Below, piece by piece: positions 37,601 to 45,284 of a stretch of 64,000 bases of DNA. The notes under the pieces were generated by a model. It was given only the letters and a program-made list of their open reading frames with translations, did not search any database and was not told the DNA's origin. Position 1 is the stretch's first letter, and each line of letters opens with the position of its first letter. The DNA comes from Rhizobiaceae bacterium. GTDB taxonomy: Bacteria > Pseudomonadota > Alphaproteobacteria > Rhizobiales > Rhizobiaceae. The stretch is from contig JANQKQ010000040.1 of NCBI GenBank assembly GCA_028281105.1, positions 62,001-126,000 of the forward strand. Reading direction: 5' to 3'. Made by a program: the position numbers and the translations under genes.

Positions 37601-37798
37601 ATGCCGCAACTGATCGGACTTGCACTGGCGGGCGTGGCCGTTTGGGTCGGCTACAAGTTCGTCCGCCGCGAGATGGCCCGCGTCGGCGAAGAGTTGCGCA
37701 AGGCGGCGACCGACAAGAGCGAACCCAAGTCCCAGCCGCTGGAAGAAGGCCCGGACGGCGTCTACCGCCTCAAGGACGACGGCGAAGACAGGGGCTGA
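37601..37798 (+). CDS. small single-pass membrane protein
   Basis: 65 residues from ATG 37601 behind GGGAGATGAGG. There is one N-terminal hydrophobic segment (LIGLALAGVAVWVGYKFV), then a charged helix (RREMARVGEELRKAA) and an acidic tail ending in GVYRLKDDGED. Small proteins of this type occur between the S49 peptidase and glyQ in related genomes. Function unknown. Confidence 0.72.
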   Translation: MPQLIGLALAGVAVWVGYKFVRREMARVGEELRKAATDKSEPKSQPLEEGPDGVYRLKDDGEDRG

Positions 37799-37910
37799 TC
37801 GCGACAGTTCGAACCTGCAAGGTTCGCAAGGCCGAATGGTCGCCGGCCGGTCAGGCCGCGCCCGCGCAGGCCCGAGCGAAGCGAGGATTAGCCGCGAGCG
37901 AAATGAACTC

Positions 37911-39188
37911 CTACTCCGTCTCGAACGGCTCGCGCGCATAGGGCACTTGCGCGGTGACCGGCTGGAAGGGTTCGCGGTCGTCGTCGGCGTCGTAGGGGTG
38001 GGTGGACAATCGCCAAACCAGAAACACGCCGAACGCCGCCGAGACCGTTATCGCGATCCACATGAAAGCGGTCGGGCCGTACAGCCCGGTGGCGAAGGTG
38101 GCGATCAGCGGCAGGGCGAAGGCGGAAGCCGACCAGGCGAACAGCAGCGTGCTCGACAGCATCACATAGTCGGCCGGGTCGGCCTGGTCGTTGGCCTGGG
38201 CGTTGGAGACCGAGTAGATGGTCTCGGTGGCTCCGCTCCACACCGCGAAGATGACGATCAGCCAGATGAGCGAAATGCCCTGCAGTCCCAGCGCCAGCGC
38301 CGCCCCGCCCACCACCAGTATCGAGGTCGCCAGCAGCACCCATCGCCTGTCGACCAGGTCGGAAAGCGCCCCCAGGGGGAGCTGGATGACCACCATGCCC
38401 ACCTGCATCAACGCCATCAGCAGCGCCACGTCGTTCTTGGCGTAACCGGTCGACGTCGCGTAGATCGGCGCGAAGCCCTGGACCATCATGGTCAGCCCGC
38501 CCACGGTGATCATGCCGAGCAGGCCGGTGGGCGCGAACTTCCACACCTTGGCCAGGTTGATCGAGCCGATCGGCGGCGGGGGCGGCGGGGGAAGCTGGGT
38601 CATGCCGACGGGAAAGACGGCCAGCGTGGCGAACGAAATCGCGATGAACACCGCGCCATGGCCATCCAGCGGCACGAAGCGCATCAGAAATGAGCCGCCG
38701 CCGATGCCCAGCACGTAGCTCATGTAGAAGATGCCCATCACCCGCCCGCGCCAGCGGTCGGGCGAGGCGTCGTGCAGCCAGCTCTGCGACACGATGAACA
38801 GGCCGGAGACGGCGAAGCCGTAGACGACGCGCGAGGCGATCCACACGTAAGGGTCCACGCTCCACGCGATCAGCACGAAGGACAGGATGTTGGCCGCGCA
38901 AAGCGTGGCGAACACGCGCGCATGGCCGGAATTGCGGATCAGCCACCCGGTCACCAGGCAGCCGATGAAGCCGCCGCCGGCCAGCGCCACCATCAGCGTA
39001 CCCGCCACCCAGGAGGCGAAGCCGGCTTCCGCCAGCTTCACCGGCAGGTAGGTGAACATGTGGCCCGAGGCCAGCGCCATCGCCGTCATCGACACGATGA
39101 TCGAGGAAATGGCGATCGGCGGCGCCGTCGTCGTCTCCGGCCGGGCCGGAATTTCTCTGATCTGGGCGGGTTCGAACGGCGCGTTCAT
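37911..39188 (-). CDS. MFS transporter
   Basis: 425 residues with about 12 hydrophobic segments. An MFS loop-2/3 pattern is partly visible (GWLIRNSGHARVF), and RWRGRVMGIFYMSYVLG resembles YcaD/CynX-like members. The central cytoplasmic loop carries seven prolines in a row near residue 205. It lies 4 bp after another MFS gene, so the two are one operon. Substrate unknown. Confidence 0.87.
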   Translation of the reverse strand: MNAPFEPAQIREIPARPETTTAPPIAISSIIVSMTAMALASGHMFTYLPVKLAEAGFASWVAGTLMVALAGGGFIGCLVTGWLIRNSGHARVFATLCAANILSFVLIAWSVDPYVWIASRVVYGFAVSGLFIVSQSWLHDASPDRWRGRVMGIFYMSYVLGIGGGSFLMRFVPLDGHGAVFIAISFATLAVFPVGMTQLPPPPPPPIGSINLAKVWKFAPTGLLGMITVGGLTMMVQGFAPIYATSTGYAKNDVALLMALMQVGMVVIQLPLGALSDLVDRRWVLLATSILVVGGAALALGLQGISLIWLIVIFAVWSGATETIYSVSNAQANDQADPADYVMLSSTLLFAWSASAFALPLIATFATGLYGPTAFMWIAITVSAAFGVFLVWRLSTHPYDADDDREPFQPVTAQVPYAREPFETE

Positions 39189-39192
39189 GGCT

Positions 39193-40383
39193 TCACCCCA
39201 CGCGTTTGGGCAGGGAGCGCACGACGATGCCGGTGCCGACGAAGGCCAGCCCCAGCGCCGTGAACAGTCCCTGCAAGGGAAGGAAGATGAGAAGAAGGGC
39301 GGAGACGCCCGGCGTCAGCGTGTACGACAGCTCCCGCCAGGTCGAGAACACGGTGGTCATCTCCACGCGCACGCCCTTTCGCACGGTCCGCATGAACGGC
39401 AGGTTGCCGACGATGTCGAGCAGGTCCATGCACAGCGAGGCGGCGAAGAACAGGGCGAACGCCCACACGACGGGTTCGGGCAGCGCACCGATGACGACGA
39501 ACAGGGTTCCGGCGATCATGAAGGCGTAATAGATCGCCCGGCGCACGCCGAACCATTGGGCGAACCGGCCGATCAGCGGCGAGCCGAGCAGCACGGAGAC
39601 CACCAGCCCCATAATGAGGCCGACCCACTCCACCGGCACCCCGGCCTGGACGATGTAGATCGGCCCGTAGGTGAAGAACGTCACCCAGGCCGCCGAACGC
39701 GCCACCGCGATCATGTAGGCGACCCGCATATGGCCGTTGCCGAAATAGCTCGCCAGGTTGTTGGCGACGCTTAGGTTGCCCGCCTTGGGCGGCGAGATCT
39801 GCTCGGCCTCGGTGATGCGCAGCCACCAGAACACCGCCAGCAAAATGACGGCGAAGCTGCCGGCCAGGATGAACGGCGCCTCGCGGCCCACATTGGCCCA
39901 CAGATAGGTCCCCAGCGCGGGAAACACGATCCAGGTGGAGCCGGCGAACAGAATCTTGCGGCTCTCGACCTTGGCCAGCTCGCCGTTTGGAATGAAGTCC
40001 ATCGTGTAGAGCGACACGCAGATCAGCACCAGCCCGGCCCCGGTGGAGCGCAGCGCGTTGGCGGTCACGAACGCCCAGTCGGTCGGTATGGCGAAGAACA
40101 CCGCGCTGGCGATTGCGAAGATGCAGGCCAGCGTGAACACTGCCTTGCGCGAGATGCGCGCGATCAGCCGGCCGGAATTGAGCATGAAGACCAGCGATGT
40201 GACCGAGGCGATGAACAGAGCCACCGAAAGGCCCTGCGCCGAACCCAGGATTTCCAGCCCGGCCAGCGAGACCACCGGCGCGATGGTCGCCCGGCTCAGA
40301 TTCTCAAGCCCGTAGATGGCCGCCAGGGTGGACCCGCCCGGGTGCCGGGTGTAAGCAACGCGAAGTGGCGGGCGAACGGCCAT
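39193..40383 (-). CDS. MFS transporter
   Basis: 396 residues with about 12 hydrophobic segments, from LSRATIAPVVSLAGLEILG at the N-terminus to the last helix near 385. RLIARISRKAVFTLACIFAIASA fits loop 2/3 of MFS proteins. First gene of a two-MFS operon; the two proteins are not close copies of each other, so they may act on different substrates or as a pair. Start at 40383 is reasonable but not proved. Confidence 0.84.
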   Translation of the reverse strand: MAVRPPLRVAYTRHPGGSTLAAIYGLENLSRATIAPVVSLAGLEILGSAQGLSVALFIASVTSLVFMLNSGRLIARISRKAVFTLACIFAIASAVFFAIPTDWAFVTANALRSTGAGLVLICVSLYTMDFIPNGELAKVESRKILFAGSTWIVFPALGTYLWANVGREAPFILAGSFAVILLAVFWWLRITEAEQISPPKAGNLSVANNLASYFGNGHMRVAYMIAVARSAAWVTFFTYGPIYIVQAGVPVEWVGLIMGLVVSVLLGSPLIGRFAQWFGVRRAIYYAFMIAGTLFVVIGALPEPVVWAFALFFAASLCMDLLDIVGNLPFMRTVRKGVRVEMTTVFSTWRELSYTLTPGVSALLLIFLPLQGLFTALGLAFVGTGIVVRSLPKRVG

Positions 40384-40562
40384 CGATTGCGCTTTGCCGC
40401 GAGCCGAACCGGTGATTCGGTCGCAAAGAAGACAATAATTTTCTCAAACGCATCATTTTCCAGATTCTGCCGACTCAAAAGTTCCAAAAGCGACAATTGC
40501 GCCGCTGGCAGAATTGAATGGCCAAAAGCGGGCGGCGTTCGAGGCGGAGTAAGCAGGACGAT

Positions 40563-40605
40563 CAATCTCTCCCTTACGGGGGAGATGTCGGCTCGGCCGA
40601 CAGAA
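40563..40605 (-). repeat. family D double hairpin, copy 6
   Basis: Stems CTCCC-TTAC-GGGGGAG and GTCGGC-TCG-GCCGAC, at the left edge of a 935-bp gene-free region (40384-41318) filled with repeats. Confidence 0.7.
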
Positions 40606-40639
40606 AGAGCATGGCAGCGGCCGCGCCCCACCCACCGCC

Positions 40640-40883
40640 GTCGTCCCGGCGAAGGCCGGGATCCAGGTGCTTCACCGCTTGCTCGGTGTGGGTTGCTGTT
40701 GGCGGAACCTCTCCACCTAGTCATCCTCGCCCTTGAGGCGAGGACCCAGTAGCGACACGGCACAGCACTTGGATTCTGGGTCCTCGGGACAAGCCCGAGA
40801 ATGACTAAATTGAGATGCCGAAATCCCCATCAAACCACGAACCCACCGAAGCGCACCTGGACCCCGGCCTTCGCCGGGGTGAC
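40640..40883 (+). repeat. family A element carrying nested B, copy 3
   Basis: 244 bp in all, with a 90-bp B element at 40718-40807 (TAGTCATCCTCGCCCTTG to GAATGACTA) set 78 bases from the left end. Removing B leaves 154 bp, close to the 159 bp of simple A copies. Confidence 0.85.
40718..40807 (+). repeat. family B element nested in A (90 bp)
   Basis: Ends TAGTCATCCTCG and CCGAGAATGACTA form inverted termini; internal hairpins CTCGCC-CTTGA-GGCGAG and CTCGGG-ACAAG-CCCGAG. Confidence 0.82.
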
Positions 40884-40919
40884 GGAGAAAGGGGCACGGC
40901 CGTCGGCCCGCTCACCGCC

Positions 40920-41164
40920 GTCATCCTGACGAAGGTCAGGATCCAGGTGCCTCGACGCTTGCTCGGAGTGAGTTGTTCGCAGTCCGGCCTACCCTCCATA
41001 GTCATCCTCGCCCTTGTGGCGAGAACCCAGGGGCCGCACGGTATGGCGCTCGATTTCTGGGTCCTCCGGACGAGTCCGAGGATGACTAAATTGAAATGCT
41101 GAAATCCTCAGCAAGCCACGAACCCGCCGATACGCACCTGGACCCCGGCCTTCGCCGGGGTGAC
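40920..41164 (+). repeat. family A element carrying nested B, copy 4
   Basis: 245 bp, directly following copy 3 in the same orientation. The left hairpin is CCTGAC-GAAG-GTCAGG instead of CCCGGC-GAAG-GCCGGG: paired changes on both sides of the stem. B lies at 40999-41088, 79 bases from the left end. Confidence 0.85.
40999..41088 (+). repeat. family B element nested in A (90 bp)
   Basis: Again exactly 90 bp and at the same place and orientation within A as at 40718 and (inverted) 58933. Confidence 0.82.
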
Positions 41165-41318
41165 GGGAGAGGGTGTGGCGTTTGCCGGGATGGCGGAGGT
41201 GCCGCCGCCGCCCGTCGATCACGCCGCCACGCATGCCCGCTGTGGACTTCGCACCACCATTGTGCCAGAGGGGAAGCGTTCTCTTTTTGAACCCCCGACA
41301 ACCCAATGGAGCGAACGG

Positions 41319-42710
41319 TTGCCCCGTCAACCCGCCACCGCCGACTCGTCCGCATCGCTGCGCCACCATGTGCGCGCCACGATGGTGCTCGGCCTGCCGC
41401 TGATCGGCGCGCAGCTTGCGCAGATGGCCGTCGGCGTCACCGACACGCTGATGCTCGGCTGGTTGGGCGCGACCGACCTGGCCGCCGGGGTTTTGGGCGC
41501 GCAGGCCTTCTTCGTGGTGTGGGTGTTCGGCAGCGGCTTCGCGCAAGCCGTGATGCCGATCGCCGCCAATGCCGAAGGGCGCGGCGACATCGCCGGCGTG
41601 CGCCGCTCGGTGCGCATGGGGTTGTGGGTGCTGCTGATCTACGGGGCTCTGTCGATCGCCTTTCTGTGGAACGCGGAAGCCATCCTGCTGCTGCTCGGCC
41701 AGGAGCCGCGCGTGGCCGCGCTGGCTGGCGACTACATGATGGTGGTGATGTGGGCGATCTTCCCTTCGCTGCTGGTGGTGGGGCTGCGGTCATTCCTGAC
41801 GACTTTGGAGATGGCGCAGGTCGTGCTGTGGTCGACGGTCGCCGGCGCCGTCCTCAACGTGTTCCTCAATTACGCCTTCATCTTCGGCAATTTCGGCGCG
41901 CCGCGCCTGGAGATCGTCGGCGCGGCCGTTGCCTCGCTGGGCACTCACACGCTCACCCTCCTTGTCCTGTTCGCCTACACGCTGGCGAAGAAACGCGCGC
42001 GCGAATACGAAATCTATGTGCGCTTCTGGCGGCCGGACTGGCCGGCGTTCCTCGAGGTGGTGCGGCTGGGCGTTCCCATCTCGGCGACCATCCTGGCCGA
42101 GGTCGGCATGTTCATCGGCGCGTCGATCATGATGGGCTGGCTGGGCACGGTGGCGCTAGCCGCCCACGGCATCGCCATCCAGCTCGCCTCGGTCGCCTTC
42201 ATGATCCCGCTGGGCATCTCGTTTGCCGCCACCGTGCGCGTGGGCACGGCGGCCGGCCGGGGCAGCGCGACGGAAGTCGGCCTGGCCGGCTATGCCGCCG
42301 TATTGGCCGCGTGCGCGGCGGCGGCGCTGACCGCGCTGATCCTGGTGGTCGGCCGCGAGCCGCTGGTGCGCCTGTTCCTGGACTTCTCCAACGAGAACGC
42401 CGCCGCCGTCGCGGCTTATGCCGTGCCGCTGGTGCTGGTCGCCGTCGCCTTCCAGTTGGCCGACAGTCTGCAGGCGGTGTTGATGGGCGCTCTGCGTGGC
42501 CTCAAAGACACCAAGGTGCCGATGGTGATGGCCGTCATCGGCTATTGGGGCGTGGGCTTTCCCGCGGCCTACATCCTGGCGTTCCCGCTGGGACTGGAAG
42601 GGGTAGGCATGTGGATCGGCCTGGCCTTCGGCCTGACGGCGGCCACCGTCATGTTCGGCTGGCGGTTTACCCGGCGCGAGCGGCTGGGTCTGCTCGCCGC
42701 GGCGGCCTGA
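41319..42710 (+). CDS. MATE family efflux transporter
   Basis: NorM/DinF-type multidrug or toxin extruder using a cation gradient. The 463 residues from TTG 41319 (behind GGAG, seven bases) hold 12 hydrophobic segments, with MVLGLPLIGAQLAQMAVGVTD in the first helix and the MATE pattern GWLGTVALAAHGIAIQLAS mid-protein. The frame runs open to 41160, but that part comes from family A repeat DNA. ATG at LGLPLIG is an alternative that would cut into the first helix. Confidence 0.88.
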   Translation: MPRQPATADSSASLRHHVRATMVLGLPLIGAQLAQMAVGVTDTLMLGWLGATDLAAGVLGAQAFFVVWVFGSGFAQAVMPIAANAEGRGDIAGVRRSVRMGLWVLLIYGALSIAFLWNAEAILLLLGQEPRVAALAGDYMMVVMWAIFPSLLVVGLRSFLTTLEMAQVVLWSTVAGAVLNVFLNYAFIFGNFGAPRLEIVGAAVASLGTHTLTLLVLFAYTLAKKRAREYEIYVRFWRPDWPAFLEVVRLGVPISATILAEVGMFIGASIMMGWLGTVALAAHGIAIQLASVAFMIPLGISFAATVRVGTAAGRGSATEVGLAGYAAVLAACAAAALTALILVVGREPLVRLFLDFSNENAAAVAAYAVPLVLVAVAFQLADSLQAVLMGALRGLKDTKVPMVMAVIGYWGVGFPAAYILAFPLGLEGVGMWIGLAFGLTAATVMFGWRFTRRERLGLLAAAA

Positions 42711-42713
42711 CAA

Positions 42714-43802
42714 TCAGCAAGGTACCGAGCCGCGCTCCAGATAGTACAACGCCATCAGCAGATAGGCGGTGCCCCAGATCAACTCCGAGCGGTTCGCGAA
42801 CCGCCTGGGTTGGTTGAAGCAGCCGTCCACCAGCCGGCCCGTCGGCTTAACATGCTTCGCCAGTCCCTCGATCATCGGCTCCAGCCGGTCGGCGAACTCG
42901 TCCGCCTCGGCGATGCCCAACACCTTCATCCGCGCCAGTTGCTCCACGACGATCGCCGCCGCTGAAGTATCCAGCGGGCCGTCCGGGTCGTGGAAATCCC
43001 ACGGCGGTGGCTCGCCGCCACACAGATTCCACCAGTAATCGAAGGTCGCCCGCGCCGCGTCGCGATAGCGTGTCTCGCCGAACTCGTGCCAGCCACGAAG
43101 GAAGCCGGCGATCGCCCATGCCTGGCCGCGGCTCCAGCAGCTGTCGTCGGCGATGCCCAGCAGGGTGAACTCGCGCAGGACCTTGTCTTCGTCCTGGTCA
43201 TATTCGATGAACTCCACCGTCGAGCCGTCGGTGCGCAGGAAATCACGGATGGTCACGTCCAGCATGGCCATCGCGCCTTTGCGAAAGGTCTCGTCGCCGG
43301 TCTGCGCCCAAGCCCAGTAGTCGAGCCGCAGATTGGGGTGCACGTTGTCGACGGCCACGATGCGGCGCGAGGCCAGCGTGGTCGACTTGACCTGCACTTG
43401 GAAGCCGATCGGCATCGCGCCGTTCTGCGGGATCGCCATGGAGCGCATCGCCCACGCCGCCGCCATCGCCAGCGTGCGCATGGATTCACTACCGGTCGCC
43501 GCGTGCAGCCTTGCGGCGGAATAATAGAAGCGATGGCCGCGAAACTGGTCGTCGCGCTCCAGATAGGGCCGCAGCCGTTCGGTGCGCTCGACCGCCTCCT
43601 CGATCAGTTCCGCCCTTCCCTCCAGCTCGCCCTTGATGCGCAGACACTCCACCCAATGCCCGCCACACCAGTCGCCGTCATCGACGGTCTCGAAGGCGCC
43701 GGTTTCCGGGTCGGCATGATAAGGCCACGCCTCGCCGATCTGTTGGCGGATATCGCCCACCCGCTCGAGCAATGCGCCGAGCAGGTCCTTACGATCGATC
43801 AT
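42714..43802 (-). CDS. glycoside hydrolase family 88-like (unsaturated glucuronyl hydrolase)
   Basis: Predicted hydrolase of unsaturated uronic-acid disaccharides released by polysaccharide lyases. ATG 43802 follows GGAGG and gives 362 residues with an (alpha/alpha)6-type pattern. Candidate catalytic aspartates are Asp84/85 in ERDDQFRGHRFYYSAARLH and Asp152 in RIVAVDNVHPNLRLDYWAW. SWSRGQAWAIAGFLRG-like CWSRGQAW is well conserved in the family. No lyase, sugar transporter or regulator lies beside it, and no signal peptide is seen. Convergent with the MATE gene (3-bp gap). Confidence 0.83.
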   Translation of the reverse strand: MIDRKDLLGALLERVGDIRQQIGEAWPYHADPETGAFETVDDGDWCGGHWVECLRIKGELEGRAELIEEAVERTERLRPYLERDDQFRGHRFYYSAARLHAATGSESMRTLAMAAAWAMRSMAIPQNGAMPIGFQVQVKSTTLASRRIVAVDNVHPNLRLDYWAWAQTGDETFRKGAMAMLDVTIRDFLRTDGSTVEFIEYDQDEDKVLREFTLLGIADDSCWSRGQAWAIAGFLRGWHEFGETRYRDAARATFDYWWNLCGGEPPPWDFHDPDGPLDTSAAAIVVEQLARMKVLGIAEADEFADRLEPMIEGLAKHVKPTGRLVDGCFNQPRRFANRSELIWGTAYLLMALYYLERGSVPC

Positions 43803-43894
43803 AGGCGCCCGCCTCCGAGTCCGGTCCGCTTGTATTCGCGATTCGATCATGGCAAAGCTGCGCGCGCGCCGCAATCGAGCTTTCATCTCATCCC

Positions 43895-44839
43895 ATGACC
43901 GAAAACCTGCCCGCTCATATGCGTCCGGACCGTTCGTTCCAGGGGCTGATCCTGGAGCTGCACCGCTACTGGGCCGACTATGGCTGCGTGGTGCTTCAGC
44001 CCTATGACATGGAGGTGGGCGCGGGCACGTTCCACCCGGCGACCACCCTGCGCGCGCTGGGCTCGAAACCGTGGAACGCGGCTTACGTACAGCCCTCGCG
44101 CCGGCCCACCGACGGGCGCTATGGCGAGAACCCGAACCGGCTGCAGCACTATTACCAGTATCAAGTGCTGCTCAAGCCTTCGCCGCCCGACCTGCAGGAA
44201 CTCTACCTGCGTTCCCTGTATGCCATCGGCATCGACCCGGGCCTGCACGACATTCGTTTCGTGGAAGACGATTGGGAAAGCCCGACGCTCGGCGCCTGGG
44301 GGCTCGGCTGGGAAGTGTGGTGCGACGGCATGGAGGTCTCGCAGTTCACTTACTTCCAACAGGTCTGCGGCTTCGAATGCGCGCCCGTCTCCGGCGAGCT
44401 CACCTACGGGCTCGAGCGGCTGGCCATGTATGTCCAGGACGTGGACAACGTCTATGACCTGAACTTCAACGGCGCGACGGGCGACGACAAGGTCACCTAT
44501 GGCGATGTGTTCTCCCAGACCGAGCGCGAATATTCGCGCTGGAACTTCGACATCGCCGACACCGACACCCTGCTGCGCCATTTCGACGACGCCGAGGCCG
44601 AGTGCAGGCGCATCTTGGAAACGCCGGAAATCGACCCGCGCAACGGTCGGCCCATCGTCATGGCCCACCCGGCCTACGACCAATGCATCAAGGCCTCCCA
44701 CGTCTTCAACCTGCTCGACGCGCGCGGCGTCATCTCCGTGGTCGAGCGCCAGAGCTACATCCTGCGCGTGCGCACGCTGGCAAAAGCCTGCGGCGAGGCA
44801 TTCTTGAAAACGGAAGCGGGCGGAGCGGCGGCGGCCTAG
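43895..44839 (+). CDS. glyQ: glycyl-tRNA synthetase alpha subunit
   Basis: Catalytic subunit of the tetrameric bacterial GlyRS (class II). The 314 residues contain the family landmarks [33 protein letters not shown] and [19 protein letters not shown]. The partner glyS follows about 450 bp downstream with a small CDGSH gene between them. Confidence 0.97.
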   Translation: MTENLPAHMRPDRSFQGLILELHRYWADYGCVVLQPYDMEVGAGTFHPATTLRALGSKPWNAAYVQPSRRPTDGRYGENPNRLQHYYQYQVLLKPSPPDLQELYLRSLYAIGIDPGLHDIRFVEDDWESPTLGAWGLGWEVWCDGMEVSQFTYFQQVCGFECAPVSGELTYGLERLAMYVQDVDNVYDLNFNGATGDDKVTYGDVFSQTEREYSRWNFDIADTDTLLRHFDDAEAECRRILETPEIDPRNGRPIVMAHPAYDQCIKASHVFNLLDARGVISVVERQSYILRVRTLAKACGEAFLKTEAGGAAAA

Positions 44840-44898
44840 ATCACAACGGCGCTATTGGCGCCCGCTCCCGCTTGCCAATCGCCCGGCACCCGGCGCAC

Positions 44899-44915
44899 AA
44901 TGGAATCGTTCTAAA
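44899..44915 (+). promoter_or_regulatory. candidate Irr iron-control element
   Basis: AATGGAATCGTTCTAAA matches 11 of 14 fixed positions of the rhizobial ICE consensus TTTAGAA-N3-TTCTAAA, with the right half perfect. It overlaps a second dyad GGAATC-N8-GATTCC (44902-44921) and lies 25 bp before an iron-sulfur protein gene. Confidence 0.35.
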
Positions 44916-44940
44916 GATTCCCGCGCAGGAGGTCCCAACC

Positions 44941-45180
44941 ATGTCAAAAGGCGCCGTTGCCCAAAACACACCGATTCCCGTAGAGGTCGAGGCCGGCAAG
45001 GCCTATTTCTGGTGCGCGTGCGGCAAGTCCGCCAACCAGCCGTTCTGCGACGGCTCCCACAAAGGCAGCGAGTTCGAGCCGATCCGCTGGGAGGCCGATG
45101 AAACCGGCCGCAAGGTCTTCTGTGCCTGCAAACAGACCGACAACCGCCCGTTCTGCGACGGCTCGCACAAAGGACTCTAG
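44941..45180 (+). CDS. double CDGSH iron-sulfur domain protein
   Basis: 79 residues with two CDGSH-type 2Fe-2S sites: Cys25, Cys27, Cys36, His40 (CACGKSANQPFCDGSH) and Cys61, Cys63, Cys72, His76 (CACKQTDNRPFCDGSH). The 3Cys-1His ligation and two domains in one chain resemble MiNT/CISD3-type proteins. AGGAGG lies six bases before ATG 44941. It sits between glyQ and glyS, so it may be expressed with the synthetase; a role in redox or iron handling is inferred only. Confidence 0.93.
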   Translation: MSKGAVAQNTPIPVEVEAGKAYFWCACGKSANQPFCDGSHKGSEFEPIRWEADETGRKVFCACKQTDNRPFCDGSHKGL

Positions 45181-45284
45181 AAGGGGCTCTAGCCGCTCTT
45201 TATCCCCTTGCCGGTTTAACCGGGTGACAGGCCCGGCCGGGCTTGCTATCTGGCGCGGGCTTGTTCCCAACTGGATCGCCGCAA

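Noticed and set aside
37811-37825. Hairpin GAACCT-GCA-AGGTTC after the small membrane protein gene as a terminator
   Set aside because: Only 6-7 bp and no T run on either strand.
40640-41164. CRISPR-like array from direct copies of repeat A
   Set aside because: Units are 245 bp with inverted ends, differ in spacing, recur elsewhere singly and in both orientations, and there are no cas genes.
41160-41318. N-terminal extension of the MATE protein
   Set aside because: Its beginning is the right end of a family A repeat. TTG 41319 with a ribosome site gives the usual MATE length.
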